Shown here: positions 24,912 through 34,243 of the stretch, in pieces
Position numbering within the stretch: position 1 is the first letter of the stretch
How the letters are laid out: every line of letters begins with the position of its first letter
Origin: an uncultured Pseudomonadota bacterium
GTDB lineage: Bacteria > Myxococcota_A > Bradymonadia > Bradymonadales > Bradymonadaceae
DNA length: 64,000 nucleotides
Direction: 5' to 3'
NCBI GenBank assembly: GCA_913057905.1
Contig: CAJXPB010000010.1
Location: forward strand, 1-64,000
Program-made: the position numbers and the translations under genes
Notes under the pieces: generated by a model
Seen by the model: the letters and a program-made list of their open reading frames with translations, nothing else
Databases searched by the model: none
What the model was told of the DNA's origin: nothing

Positions 24912-26276
24912 CACCACCAGAAGCCCCATGACGAGGGGGCCCGTCACGAACATCACCAGCGCGGTGTAGCCGATGATGTCACGGGCCTCCAGGCCCATGA
25001 TGCCCAGAAGCGGCAGGGCCCAGAAGGGCTGGAGCATGTTGGTCCATGCATCGCCGTAGCTGAAGGCCATGATCGCCTCGTGGGTCGGCACCCCAAGCTG
25101 GTTTGCGGCCTCCATCAGGACCTGACCCTGGACGGCCCACTGGCCGCCGCCACTGGGCACGAAGAAATTCACGATGCCCGCCGACAGAAACGCAAAGATG
25201 GGGAAGGTGACCTGGGTCGAGATACTCACAAAGAATTCGGCGATCTGCTCGATCAGTCCGCTGACCTGGAGAACACCGAGGATCCCGAAGTAGAATGGAA
25301 ATTGAAGAATGATGCCTGCGGCGCCCTGCACCCCCTCACGAATGGCCCGAACGTAGGCGCCGGGCGTCGGATACAACACCAGCCCGGCCGTCAAAAAGAG
25401 CAGGTTGATGGCATTGAGGTTCCAACCGGCCACGCCCCGCCCGGCAAAATACCAGCCCAGAAAACCAAACCCGAGCATTCCCGCCATTAGATTGATGGCC
25501 CGGGTCTCCTCGAGCCAGTGCAACAGTGGGTGTTCGTACGAGGGGCCGGCGTCGGCCTCATCGTCGGTCTCCGACGCGGAGACATCCGGCGTCGTTATGC
25601 GCTCGGGCTCCGTGGGCATCAGGGCCCAAAAGAGACTGGGAATCACGACGAGCAACGTACCGGTGATCACCAGATTCAGCGGGCTCAACAGCGTCTGACT
25701 GACGGGTACCACGCCGATGACATCGGCCACGAAGTGTCCCTCTTCGGCCACTTTCAGCGGCGCAGATCCGGACAGCCCCCCGTGCCAGACCATGAATCCG
25801 GCGTAGCCGGCGGCTCCGAGCAGCGGGTAATCGACGGGGCGGCCGTCACGCTCGAAGGCCCGACCCATCTCCCGAGCCATGAACGCACCGACGATCGCAC
25901 CCAGGCCCCACTGAATCACACTCGCCAGGCAGGCCACCAGGGCCACGACAAAAGCCGCGGTCTTCGGGCCCTTGGCGACGCGGGCGATACGACCGACGAC
26001 CCCACGCACCGGAGCTGACCGCGCCAGCACATGGCCGGTGACGAGCACGATCGTCATCTGCATGGCAAAGGTAAGTCCCGACGATCCGTAAAACGCCCCG
26101 AACCATCCGTCGGCGATCGTCCCGAGTCGGTCGATCGGAGCCTGGCCCGTCACCGCCTCGCCAAAAAAGCCCGCCAGCAGACAGGTCACTGCCGACAGAA
26201 GTAACGCGAGAACGAAGGGGCTCGGAACAAACCGCTCCGATTGTCGGCTCAGCCATTCGCCGATCCGTGAAATCAC
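24906..26276 (-). CDS. atoE: Short-chain fatty acid transporter, AtoE family
   Basis: The 456-residue inner-membrane protein has about 10-12 hydrophobic helices and the hallmarks of the AtoE/TIGR00366 family. These include the N-terminal RQSERFVPSPFVLALLLSAV, the conserved VACLASVIQWGLGAIVGAF and GYAGFMVWHGGLSGSAPL segments, and NFFVPSGGGQWAVQGQ near the C-terminus. Members take up short-chain fatty acids such as acetoacetate or butyrate. It is the last gene of a coupled operon: its ATG overlaps the xseB stop (ATGA). No fatty-acid catabolic genes are nearby, so its placement with DNA repair genes looks like housekeeping clustering. Confidence 0.88.
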   Translation of the reverse strand: MISRIGEWLSRQSERFVPSPFVLALLLSAVTCLLAGFFGEAVTGQAPIDRLGTIADGWFGAFYGSSGLTFAMQMTIVLVTGHVLARSAPVRGVVGRIARVAKGPKTAAFVVALVACLASVIQWGLGAIVGAFMAREMGRAFERDGRPVDYPLLGAAGYAGFMVWHGGLSGSAPLKVAEEGHFVADVIGVVPVSQTLLSPLNLVITGTLLVVIPSLFWALMPTEPERITTPDVSASETDDEADAGPSYEHPLLHWLEETRAINLMAGMLGFGFLGWYFAGRGVAGWNLNAINLLFLTAGLVLYPTPGAYVRAIREGVQGAAGIILQFPFYFGILGVLQVSGLIEQIAEFFVSISTQVTFPIFAFLSAGIVNFFVPSGGGQWAVQGQVLMEAANQLGVPTHEAIMAFSYGDAWTNMLQPFWALPLLGIMGLEARDIIGYTALVMFVTGPLVMGLLVVL

Positions 26277-26491
26277 GACGACTCCTCCTCGTCGGCCTCC
26301 AGATCTTCGATAATCGATTGCACCTGCACTTCCGTGCGGTCGAGTTTATCGCGGCACAACTCGACCAGATCCGACGCCCGTTCGACCTTGTCGGCCAGGT
26401 CGTCGAGATCGACGTCTTCGGCTTCGATCTCCTCCAGAATATCTTCGAGTTCCTCGATTGCATCGCCGTACTTCGGTGTCTCGTCACTCAT
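26273..26491 (-). CDS. xseB: Exodeoxyribonuclease VII small subunit
   Basis: The 72-residue protein matches XseB in size and pattern: an acidic helical hairpin (YGDAIEELEDILEEIEAEDV, DLDDLADKVERASDLVELCR) followed by KLDRTEVQVQSIIEDLE. With XseA it forms the exonuclease that degrades single-stranded DNA in both directions. It overlaps xseA by 8 nt upstream and the atoE start by 4 nt downstream, so all three are translated together. Confidence 0.92.
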   Translation of the reverse strand: MSDETPKYGDAIEELEDILEEIEAEDVDLDDLADKVERASDLVELCRDKLDRTEVQVQSIIEDLEADEEESS

Positions 26492-28253
26492 CTCGTTCGG
26501 ATTCCTCGTCGGTGTCGTTGTTATCGATACGTTCAGATTCGACGCGGGCCGTCAGTCTTCCCCCGGCCACACGAATGTCGAGTCGATCTCCGGCTTCGGC
26601 CACCTCCGCATGGCGCACCACCCGGCCATCGTGGCGTACGATCGCGAATCCACGTTCAAGAACTCGCTGAGGGTCCAGCAGGGAGAGTCGTTCGCCGAGT
26701 TGATCGACCTCCTGGCGGCGCTGCCGAAGGTACCGGCGTACGCTGCGCTCGAGGGACTCCGCCAGCGCGTCGGCCTTCTGACGTTCCCGCGCCAGCATCC
26801 TCTCGATACGCTTCAACCCGATCCGGCTGCGTCCCCGATCGACCTGGCGTCGGGCGCGATCGACGCGGCGTTCGGCCACCCTGGGCAACCGTTCGGCCGC
26901 GTTGTCGACTCGTCGGCGGGCCTCCCCCAGACGACGGCTCGCCGCCATACTCAGATTGGCCCTCACTGCGGACAATCGACGCTCCTCGCCGGCCAGCCGT
27001 CGCTCGGCCCGGTGGCGCACCTCGGCGGAGACCCGATTCAGGCGATCCCCGGCTCGCTGCACCCGATCCCGAACGCGCTCCGTGATCTCGGTGAGTGTCG
27101 CATCGAGCCGCTCGTCGAATTCGCGAACGCGCTCGACCAGAGACCGTGCCGCTGCCGTCGGAGTCTTCAACGACTCGACCACATGGTCGAGCAGACACAC
27201 GTCTTTCTGGTGGCCGACTCCACAGATCCCCTTCAACGGAAGGTTGCAGAGGGCCTCGCCGATGGCATCGGTGTCGAAATACGCCAGGTCCGACCGGGCG
27301 CCACCACCCCGGACGATGACGACGACGTCGAAGGACTCGGCGCGGCGCCGGACACCCTCCAAGGCGGCCAGGACCGACTCCTCGGTTCGATCGCCCTGGA
27401 CGAAGATATCGAAGACCGAGACCTCGAAGCCGTACCCGGACGTGCGAAGCTCGTCCATAAAATCACTGTACGCGTCACTTCCCTCCGAGGTCAGCAGTGC
27501 CACTCGCAGGGGACATATCGGCCACTGACGGTCCAGATTCGAGGTCAGGATTCCCTTCGACTCGAGCCGATCGATGATCGCCTGGCGGTTCTGTTGAATC
27601 TCGCCGGAGGTGTAGGTGGGATCGATCTCCTTGATGACCAGACGATAGGCCCCGTGAGGCGGGTACAGATCCATCTCGACGCGCATCCGTACCGCCAGAC
27701 CATCCCGCAGGCGAATATCGGCGGCCGCATCGCGAATCGTCGACTCGACGGACTCCATGGCATCGGCCCACATCACGGCCCCGACTTTCGCCACGGGATC
27801 CTCGTCGGGGGCCGGACGCTCGACCAGCTCGAAGAAGGCATAGTCTCGATTCGGCGAGGGATCGTACCCTTGCATCTCGCCGACGACCCAGAACGACTCC
27901 GGAAATGCCTCTTCGAGAGCCGCCTTCGCCTCGAGGTTGACCTCCGAGATCCGTTTCGTCCCGGGCGGCACCGGCGCCGCCTTTGCCCGCTCGTCGTCTC
28001 CGTCGATGATCTCGTCGACCGGTCGGTCTCGCTGGTCACAGAATTCCCGCAACGACGGGCTGATCTTGAAGTGCTCATCAAGCAGGACGTCGAAGACCCG
28101 TTCGATGTGCTCAAAGGGGACAAACCACGCCCGTTCCCCGGGGTCCCAGGTCCTCTGGGGGAGGGTCTTGACCGTGCTGACGAGCTGCTCGTCGTACGAG
28201 AACTCGATGCGCAGCCGCTCGGTTGCCGGTTCAATGTCGATACGTCGCGTCAT
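26484..28253 (-). CDS. xseA: Exodeoxyribonuclease VII large subunit with N-terminal HARP-like extension
   Basis: The 589-residue protein is longer than usual (about 400-460). Residues about 1-75 form an added domain with FSYDEQLVSTVKTLP, RTWDPGERAWFVP and FKISPSLREFC, the pattern of HARP-like or helicase-associated modules. The XseA part follows. It has an OB-fold (about 120-215), then a nuclease region with LLTSEGSDAYSDFMDEL, VVIVRGGGARSDLAYFD and GICGVGHQKDVCLLDHV, and a long coiled-coil tail that binds XseB. The His and Asp of VGHxxD are kept, although the usual Glu is Gln. Its start overlaps the crcB stop (ATGA). The extension may alter substrate or partner binding. Confidence 0.88.
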   Translation of the reverse strand: MTRRIDIEPATERLRIEFSYDEQLVSTVKTLPQRTWDPGERAWFVPFEHIERVFDVLLDEHFKISPSLREFCDQRDRPVDEIIDGDDERAKAAPVPPGTKRISEVNLEAKAALEEAFPESFWVVGEMQGYDPSPNRDYAFFELVERPAPDEDPVAKVGAVMWADAMESVESTIRDAAADIRLRDGLAVRMRVEMDLYPPHGAYRLVIKEIDPTYTSGEIQQNRQAIIDRLESKGILTSNLDRQWPICPLRVALLTSEGSDAYSDFMDELRTSGYGFEVSVFDIFVQGDRTEESVLAALEGVRRRAESFDVVVIVRGGGARSDLAYFDTDAIGEALCNLPLKGICGVGHQKDVCLLDHVVESLKTPTAAARSLVERVREFDERLDATLTEITERVRDRVQRAGDRLNRVSAEVRHRAERRLAGEERRLSAVRANLSMAASRRLGEARRRVDNAAERLPRVAERRVDRARRQVDRGRSRIGLKRIERMLARERQKADALAESLERSVRRYLRQRRQEVDQLGERLSLLDPQRVLERGFAIVRHDGRVVRHAEVAEAGDRLDIRVAGGRLTARVESERIDNNDTDEESERDE

Positions 28254-28636
28254 TCAATCAGTGCCCATCCAATCAAGAAAGCGAGCAGACCGCCGAGGAC
28301 ACTCCCGCCCATATAGCCCGCCGCCAGCCACTCCTGTCCGCCGCGCCACAGACTCACCGAGTTTTCCTCGAAGGTCGAAAAGGTCGTGAAGGCACCGAGC
28401 ATCCCACTGATCAAGAAGGCGTTGACCTCGGCCGATCCCCAGTGATGCACCTCGCTGGCCGCCTTGAGGACGCCCATGCCGAAGCAACCCACGATATTAA
28501 CCGCCATGGTGCCCAGAATTCGACCGTGTTCGCTGAGTCCCGACAACGACGCTACCAGCGCCGTCCCTCCCGTCCGTCCCAGAGCACCCAGGGCCCCGCC
28601 CAGGGCGATGACGGCGATCTTTACGGCGAGATGCAT
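28250..28636 (-). CDS. crcB: Fluoride channel CrcB/Fluc
   Basis: The 128-residue membrane protein has four transmembrane helices and the family signatures GGALGALGR (helix 1), NIVGCFGMG (the pore Asn), and GMLGAFTTFSTFEEN (the TTFSTF sodium/pore loop). Fluc channels work as antiparallel dimers and let toxic fluoride leave the cytoplasm. No fluoride riboswitch is visible in the short gap before it. It is coupled to xseA by a 4-nt overlap. Confidence 0.92.
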   Translation of the reverse strand: MHLAVKIAVIALGGALGALGRTGGTALVASLSGLSEHGRILGTMAVNIVGCFGMGVLKAASEVHHWGSAEVNAFLISGMLGAFTTFSTFEENSVSLWRGGQEWLAAGYMGGSVLGGLLAFLIGWALIE

Positions 28637-28651
28637 CGACGTACTCCCGTG

Positions 28652-28957
28652 TCATTCCGATTCGGGCAAGCAGGCGCTCGCCTGCCGACCAAAACAGTGG
28701 CTCTCTTCGGTGGCCGGATCCATACAGGGCCTACAGATCTCACCGCGCGGACAGGTCGCGGCGCCATCGCAGCGCGGACGGCATCGGTATTCGTAGCAGA
28801 TCGTGCCCTCGGAACAACGTACCGATTCATTGCACTCCGCCGTCTCCACACAGCTACTCAGTCCCATCGTGCCGATGAGGAGCGTCCAGGCGAGTGCAGC
28901 CACAGCGAGGGCGCCCTTGCGCCCGAGTGGGGCTGAATTTACCTTCCTGTTCGCCAT
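28652..28957 (-). CDS. Small Cys-rich lipoprotein
   Basis: The 101-residue product starts at ATG 28957 (GTGAGG five to six bases upstream) and has a lipoprotein signal ending MGLSSC. The mature part of about 65 residues holds twelve cysteines in paired CxE..C patterns (ECNESVRCSEGTICYEYRC, CPRGEICRPC) like those in the larger Cys-rich surface lipoproteins of this window. It lies 15 bp before crcB and is probably the first gene of that operon. Function unknown. Confidence 0.6.
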   Translation of the reverse strand: MANRKVNSAPLGRKGALAVAALAWTLLIGTMGLSSCVETAECNESVRCSEGTICYEYRCRPRCDGAATCPRGEICRPCMDPATEESHCFGRQASACLPESE

Positions 28958-28990
28958 CGACCTCACCTACCGACTGCCACTTGCGTCTTC

Positions 28991-30937
28991 ATGCTTCGCT
29001 TTCCCGTCGTCCTCGTTCGTAACATCCTGACTTTGCTCGCCTACCTGTGGAGCATGTTTCTGTACACGGTAGGGTACTCGTTGCGGCGAAAAAAGAAACT
29101 CTTCGTCGCCTGGAAGCCCGACGCCTCACAGTCCTTCGGGCCGCCGCCGGGAATGGCCAGCTACTTTCAGGCGACCCCGTCGTTTCTGGAGACCTGGGAG
29201 CGAGTCGAACGGCTGAAAGCCTCGTCGGATATCGACGGGCTGATCATGGAGTGTGATGCGACGGCCGGCGGCCTCGGCACGACCGCCTCGCTGACGGCCA
29301 TGGTCGACCGGGCCCGCGAGGCCTCCCAGGAACATCCGGAATACCGAGACCTCCAGGTCCTGGCTCACACGCGAATGACCCTGCTCAACGACTATCTTCT
29401 GGCGACCGCGGCCGACGAGATATTCGTCAGCCCCTCCAGTCGCCTCTACACCTTCGGCCCCCGCTTCGACCAGGTCTTTGCCGCCGACGCCATCGACCGG
29501 CTCGGAATCCGCGCTCAAATGGTCCATATCGGTGAATTCAAGACGGCTGCGCACCGGCTCATCCATGATGAAATGACCGACGCCCAGCGTCTGATGATGG
29601 GGTCATTGCACGAGGACCTACTGGACACCCTCAGGCGACGAATCGCCGCACGCCGTGAGGTCGAGCCCGACGAAGTGGACGCGCTCTTTGCGGACGCCCC
29701 CCTGGACGGCGAGGGAGCTCGGCGCCAGCAGCTCGTCGACCACGCCCTGTTTCGCCACCGCCTGATCGACTGGATCCACGACGGAAACGGGATCACGCCC
29801 GGCGTCGAGCCGGTGGCCCGCTGGGAGCCCGAACATGCCGACCCCCCTCCGGAGCAACCCGAGGAGACTTCGGAATCGTCGCTGTCGGACGCCGTCCCCG
29901 AGGCCCCCTGGAGGCCCGACGGCGACGAGGATGTGCTCGTCGTCGACTTCGAGGATGCCGACGCCGTCATGAAGCCTCAGCTCGACTGGAAACCCCTTGT
30001 GTCGGCCGGCCCCACCCTGGCCACCGTCGACCTGTCGGGGATGATCGTGTCGTCCGGAATGCAGGTCCCCGGTCGCCAGGCCGTCATCGACCCGGACCGA
30101 GTGCTTCCGGTACTCGCCGACATTCGTCGTGATCCGAGCATCGCCGGGCTGCTCATGCACATCAACTCACCGGGAGGGAGCGCACCAGCGAGCGACCTTC
30201 TTTGGGAAGCCATCCAGCGCACACGCCGCGAGATCCCCGTGGTGGCCTACTGCACCGATGTCGTCGGCAGCGGCGGCTATTACCTGGCCTCCGCGGCGGA
30301 TCGAATCATCACCCACAGGGTGACCCTCACAGGGTCGATCGGCGTGGTCACCGGCAAGGTCTCCGCCGAAGCCGTGCCCGACAAGGTCGGCGTAAATGTT
30401 GATTCAATCTACGAGTACCCCGCTGACACGTTTACCAGCCTGGTGCATCCGCTCGACGAATCGATGATGGAGAATATGAATGAGGGGGCCCGCAGCTTTT
30501 ATCGCCGATTCCTGCAACGCGTCGGCCAGTCCCGGGATCTGCCCAGACGACGCCTCCACCGGTATGCCCGAGGCCGCATCTATATGGGTGAACAGGCACA
30601 CAAACGCGGCCTCGTCGACGAACTCGGAGACTTCTCCGTCGCTCACGATCGGCTCTGCGAGATGACCCAACTGAGCCACGAAGATGTCGAACTGTCGCAC
30701 TTCAATACCCGGGCCTACGACTGGAGAAGTGCGCTCGGCTTGGGGATTGAATCTCTGAGCGGGTGGGTCGCCGACTCACTGTCGGACGACGCCGCGGCGG
30801 CTCTGGACGTCTTGTCGAACAGCGGCATCCAGCAGCAGGCCGGCGAGACGGCTCTGGCGACTCGTCTGCTGCAGCGGGAATCGGCGTTGGCGCTGATGCC
30901 CGAATATATCACCACGTCCGCAGACGACGTGAACTGA
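28991..30937 (+). CDS. sppA: Signal peptide peptidase SppA (long form)
   Basis: The 648-residue protein has an N-terminal membrane helix (about 5-30) and two SppA (S49) domains in tandem, like the 67-kDa E. coli type. The catalytic Ser is in VVGSGGYYLAS (about 426) and the general-base Lys in IGEFKTAAH (about 184). Conserved NSPGGS and TGSIGVVTGK lie between. The enzyme cuts leftover signal peptides in the inner membrane. A long acidic insert (about 275-325) between the two domains is unusual. It is divergent from the lipoprotein-crcB operon and precedes grxC. Confidence 0.88.
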   Translation: MLRFPVVLVRNILTLLAYLWSMFLYTVGYSLRRKKKLFVAWKPDASQSFGPPPGMASYFQATPSFLETWERVERLKASSDIDGLIMECDATAGGLGTTASLTAMVDRAREASQEHPEYRDLQVLAHTRMTLLNDYLLATAADEIFVSPSSRLYTFGPRFDQVFAADAIDRLGIRAQMVHIGEFKTAAHRLIHDEMTDAQRLMMGSLHEDLLDTLRRRIAARREVEPDEVDALFADAPLDGEGARRQQLVDHALFRHRLIDWIHDGNGITPGVEPVARWEPEHADPPPEQPEETSESSLSDAVPEAPWRPDGDEDVLVVDFEDADAVMKPQLDWKPLVSAGPTLATVDLSGMIVSSGMQVPGRQAVIDPDRVLPVLADIRRDPSIAGLLMHINSPGGSAPASDLLWEAIQRTRREIPVVAYCTDVVGSGGYYLASAADRIITHRVTLTGSIGVVTGKVSAEAVPDKVGVNVDSIYEYPADTFTSLVHPLDESMMENMNEGARSFYRRFLQRVGQSRDLPRRRLHRYARGRIYMGEQAHKRGLVDELGDFSVAHDRLCEMTQLSHEDVELSHFNTRAYDWRSALGLGIESLSGWVADSLSDDAAAALDVLSNSGIQQQAGETALATRLLQRESALALMPEYITTSADDVN

Positions 30938-31031
30938 GCAATTCGCCTTGACCCATAGGCACTGGTTCCAACGTTGATCGTGTTCGACCGCTCGACCCCC
31001 CAACAGCACCCGAGCCTCAAGGAGTACTGTT

Positions 31032-31292
31032 ATGCCCGACGTCGTCGTCTACAGGACCGAATTCTGCCCCTATTGCGACCAGGCCGAACGTCTGCTCGAT
31101 GATATGGGCGTCGACTTCGAGGAGATCGACGTCACCGACGACCCGGATCTGCGCGACGAGCTTGTCGAAAAGACGGGACGAAAGACGGTTCCCCAGGTCT
31201 TTATCAATGGCGCGGCTGTGGGCGGCTACGAGTCGCTGCGAGAGCTCAAATCCTCGGGCAAACTTCAAGAGTTGTTGGACGAAGACGACTGA
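31032..31292 (+). CDS. grxC: Glutaredoxin
   Basis: The 86-residue protein is a complete glutaredoxin with a dithiol active site CPYC (12-15) and the glutathione-binding segments KTVPQVFING and GGYESLREL. It reduces disulfides with glutathione in the cytoplasm. An AAGGAG sits upstream of ATG 31032. It ends just before a strong intrinsic terminator. Confidence 0.92.
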   Translation: MPDVVVYRTEFCPYCDQAERLLDDMGVDFEEIDVTDDPDLRDELVEKTGRKTVPQVFINGAAVGGYESLRELKSSGKLQELLDEDD

Positions 31293-31315
31293 CCTCTCGA
31301 GTGCGTCGCCGATAT

Positions 31316-31353
31316 AAAAACCCCGGTCCGCCGAAAGCGGACCGGGGTTTTTT
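31316..31353. terminator. Strong bidirectional intrinsic terminator
   Basis: CCCCGGTCCGC (31321-31331) and GCGGACCGGGG (31337-31347) form a perfect 11-bp stem with a 5-nt loop. Five A precede it and six T follow. It separates the convergent grxC and GltG-like genes and can work for both. Confidence 0.93.
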
Positions 31354-31381
31354 GTGTGCGGAGACTCTGCGCTGGCCGACG

Positions 31382-32743
31382 TCAGTTCACGCCGGTGAAG
31401 ACGAACGGATACTGGATGATGCAGACACCGCCGTCGGGCTTATCAAACCGCATGCGTTTGATCGTGCGCATGATGCAGCTTTCGACCGAACGGTCGCCCA
31501 TCGTGGAACTGGCGATCGACGCCGATTTGACCGAACCGTCGAGCCCGATCTTCCACTGGACTTTGACTTTACCCTTCAGCTCGGGGTTCTGCTGGAGCTT
31601 CCGCTCGTAGCAGTACTGAATGGCGTTCTTTTTGGCGGACACGACGTTCTGGATATTGCCCTTTTTACAGAACTCGCTGCCCGTGGGCGTACCGCGGGAC
31701 ATCTGCGGCTTGACCTTGCGCTTCTTCTTGGTCCCCAGTTTCGCGCCGGTACCCTGACCGCCGCCGGTGTCGACTTCACCCAGACCGTGGACGCGGCCGA
31801 AGCCCTCGCCCCCGCCGCCGGAGCCGGTGCCGCGCAGCCCCATTCCGCCGGCCCCTCGGCCGACCTGAAGCTGACTGCCTTCACCGCTCATGGCGACGTT
31901 CATCTTCGAGCTGATTCCGCTCTGGTCGTTGAACATATTTTTGAGGGCGCCGCTGCCGAGGTTCTTGCTCGCCAGCATCTTGTTCACACCGAGGTTCTTG
32001 ACGTCGACCTTCTTTTTCATCTCGGCGTCCATCTTCGGGACCTTCGACTCGTCCATCTTCTTGTCGGGGTCGCCGAACTTACCCTCTTCACCGCCGGCCT
32101 TCTTGGCGGTCGTATCCTCTTCGGGCTCCTTCTGCTTTTCTTCGTCCATCGGATCTTCGACTTCATCGACCATGAAGTCGACGAACCGGTCCGGAATCTG
32201 GACCGACGTCAGCTCCGGTTGCAGGTCGAAGGTCAGGAACGCGACGATCAGAAAGACGATGTGGGCAACCGCAGCAGCGGCGATCGTGCCGACCAGCGGC
32301 ATGTCCATGCCCTGGAAGCCACGTCCCGCAAGCACGGCGGGCTTGCCCATCACCTGGAAGTAAATCTCGATATTGCCGACCGCGAAGAGCCCCCAGTCGC
32401 CCTTGCGGACTTCGAGCTCGTAGAGGTCCGACGATCCGGCCCCGGTTCGCACCGATTCGACCCGGTGCGCCTTCTGGTCGATCACCTCGTCGACGGTAAA
32501 CTCCTCGTCGCCGATGGTGATCGTCCCATCGAGTTCATCGGTAAACCGAAGGGTATATCCGTCGTCGGAGCGCTCGAACATCTCGATCTCGTCCGGAAGC
32601 GCTTCCGAGGGGACATTGAATGTCGTCTCTTCGCTGTCACCGACAGTGACAACATGCTCGCTGGTCTGGCCGAAGCTCTTTTCCTGGTACACGGTGCCGT
32701 TCCAGACGAGCGCAACGCGTAGACTGTGGTTCTTCAAACTCAC
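31382..32743 (-). CDS. GltG/PglI-like TonB-type protein: FHA-like N-terminus, TM helix, AgmX/PglI C-terminus
   Basis: The 453-residue protein starts at GTG 32743 with AAGGGAG upstream. Residues about 5-135 form a cytosolic FHA-like region without the canonical phosphothreonine signature. A helix at about 150-172 (VGTIAAAAVAHIVFLIVAFL) spans the inner membrane. A charged, Gly-rich periplasmic linker leads to the C-terminal AgmX/PglI (TonB-like) domain at about 345-450 (KNAIQYCYERKLQQNPELKG, VKVQWKIGLDGSVKSASI, CIMRTIKRMRF). In M. xanthus such proteins (GltG, PglI) couple inner-membrane energy to the outer gliding complex. The gene stands alone. The C-terminal family call is firm; a motility role is inferred. 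Confidence 0.82.
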   Translation of the reverse strand: MSLKNHSLRVALVWNGTVYQEKSFGQTSEHVVTVGDSEETTFNVPSEALPDEIEMFERSDDGYTLRFTDELDGTITIGDEEFTVDEVIDQKAHRVESVRTGAGSSDLYELEVRKGDWGLFAVGNIEIYFQVMGKPAVLAGRGFQGMDMPLVGTIAAAAVAHIVFLIVAFLTFDLQPELTSVQIPDRFVDFMVDEVEDPMDEEKQKEPEEDTTAKKAGGEEGKFGDPDKKMDESKVPKMDAEMKKKVDVKNLGVNKMLASKNLGSGALKNMFNDQSGISSKMNVAMSGEGSQLQVGRGAGGMGLRGTGSGGGGEGFGRVHGLGEVDTGGGQGTGAKLGTKKKRKVKPQMSRGTPTGSEFCKKGNIQNVVSAKKNAIQYCYERKLQQNPELKGKVKVQWKIGLDGSVKSASIASSTMGDRSVESCIMRTIKRMRFDKPDGGVCIIQYPFVFTGVN

Positions 32744-33166
32744 CGGCTGGCTCCCTTTGAATCTGGCATCTGAAGTTTGACGCGCTCAACGCGTCCGCAC
32801 TTCGTGTCTCGCTCGCAGATCCGGGCTGGCCATCGTCCCCGAGGACCGCTGTGCGGCGTCGGCGAGCCAGGCCCGGAAGCTGTGAAATCCGTTAGCGACA
32901 ACAATACAATGGTAGGCGACACTTCTCGGTCGGTTCCACAAAGCCACCGAACGATACGGTCCGGGCCGAGATGCGTCAAGCCATCTGACACGAGAGTAAC
33001 GGTTTCGAGCGGTCCCGCCTTCCCGGCGGCCCCGCAGGCTCCTACTCACCACCTTGGACAACGCCCGTCACGGAGTGTTCCAAAAAAGTTTTGTTAAAGC
33101 GCGGCTCCGGTTACGATTCAGAGTCGCGACACCGTCCCGCCCGATACCTACACGCAGATACGACCC
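32744..33166. other. Divergent intergenic region
   Basis: This gap of more than 400 bp between two divergent genes should hold both promoters, but no convincing -35/-10 pair is evident. An AT-rich patch (33084-33100, AAAAAAGTTTTGTTAAA) lies about 70 bp before the plus-strand start. No RNA gene was recognised. Confidence 0.4.
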
Positions 33167-34243
33167 ATGGCCTTCCCCGACATCTCTTCCCGATTCTCTC
33201 TGGGGTTCGCGGTCGTTGCGGTGCTCTGCATGACGGCCTCCAGTGGATGGGCGCAGTCGCCGTTGGACGATCCGGAGATCATCGATCAAACCGGCCGCGA
33301 CGCCGGTTCTGCGAGCTCGGAGACGGACTCGAAACCCAACGCCTCGGATTCACCCAAAACGTCCGAGTCGGACGACGGCATTCGACGTTTTGAAGACGTG
33401 AAGATGAAGCGCCTTCGGCCCAAACAGCTACCGCCGGCTGAATCCACGGAGATGCCGAAGGTCCTGCGCCAGGGAAAGTTGCCCAAACCACCCAGCGCCG
33501 AACAACTGCAGACAACGGCCTCGAAGGTCTCCCGACACGTCGTCGAACTCGTGGCGGTCCAACAACCGCAGACGCCGGGCCGTTCGACACCGATCGTCCA
33601 CAAGGGCCATGCCGTGTGGGTCCAGACTCCCGGCGACGATTCGATTCCGGTGCTCATTACGTCTTATTTCTGGCTCTCGCAGGCCGAGAGACTCTTCATC
33701 GTGCCGCCTGAGGCGGAGGGGTCGTCAGCTCGGGAGGAGTCGGGCCCCACCCGGCGAGCCTCGGGCAACGCCCCTCGGGCCGGGCGTCGCGGACTCGATG
33801 AGATGTCCGTGGACCGTCGCCGAGAACGCTGGCTGGAGGATCCCCCCGAAGATGTCGTCGAGGCCAAGCTCTTTCGCCCCGATGAGCACCGAAACCTGGT
33901 CACCGTCGTGCCCGCAGATACCGACGCCATCAACCTTCCGGACCGCGGACTCGACCTCTTCGACCTCGAGGGGTCGTCCCCGACCCATCTCTACGGGTAC
34001 AACCGAATCTCCGGCGGGCTCGTCCAGACCCAGATCGGCGGCAACATTTCGGGCGAACGTGCCCTCGTCTACTACCTGCAGACGGCCTTTCGCCCGGTCT
34101 TCGCCGCCCCCATCGTCTCGGCCGACGGCGAACTCGTCGTCCTCACCGCCTTTCGACATCCCAAGGACCGACAGACGACGCTCGTGATCCCACCGGTGCC
34201 GATCCGAAATTACCTCGAGTCCGTCCGCGAGGTTGCGCCGTGA
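33167..34243 (+). CDS. Secreted protein of unknown function, possibly a degenerate trypsin-like fold
   Basis: The 358-residue product has a signal peptide (LGFAVVAVLCMTASSGWAQ) and an Asp/Ser-rich linker (30-70). A beta-rich domain follows, beginning SKVSRHVVELVAVQQPQTPG and ending with FAAPIVSADGELVVLTAFRH. That layout resembles the two barrels of serine proteases of the trypsin/DegP fold, but no His-Asp-Ser triad is visible. An Arg-rich segment (about 190-225) interrupts it. Its stop overlaps the start of tilS (GTGA), so it is co-expressed with a tRNA-modification gene. Confidence 0.55.
   Translation: MAFPDISSRFSLGFAVVAVLCMTASSGWAQSPLDDPEIIDQTGRDAGSASSETDSKPNASDSPKTSESDDGIRRFEDVKMKRLRPKQLPPAESTEMPKVLRQGKLPKPPSAEQLQTTASKVSRHVVELVAVQQPQTPGRSTPIVHKGHAVWVQTPGDDSIPVLITSYFWLSQAERLFIVPPEAEGSSAREESGPTRRASGNAPRAGRRGLDEMSVDRRRERWLEDPPEDVVEAKLFRPDEHRNLVTVVPADTDAINLPDRGLDLFDLEGSSPTHLYGYNRISGGLVQTQIGGNISGERALVYYLQTAFRPVFAAPIVSADGELVVLTAFRHPKDRQTTLVIPPVPIRNYLESVREVAP

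Noticed and set aside
32860-32885. CCAGGCCCGGAAG resembling the core of SRP (4.5S) RNA
   Set aside because: The conserved GAAGCAGC part does not follow and no flanking stem forms, so it is chance similarity.
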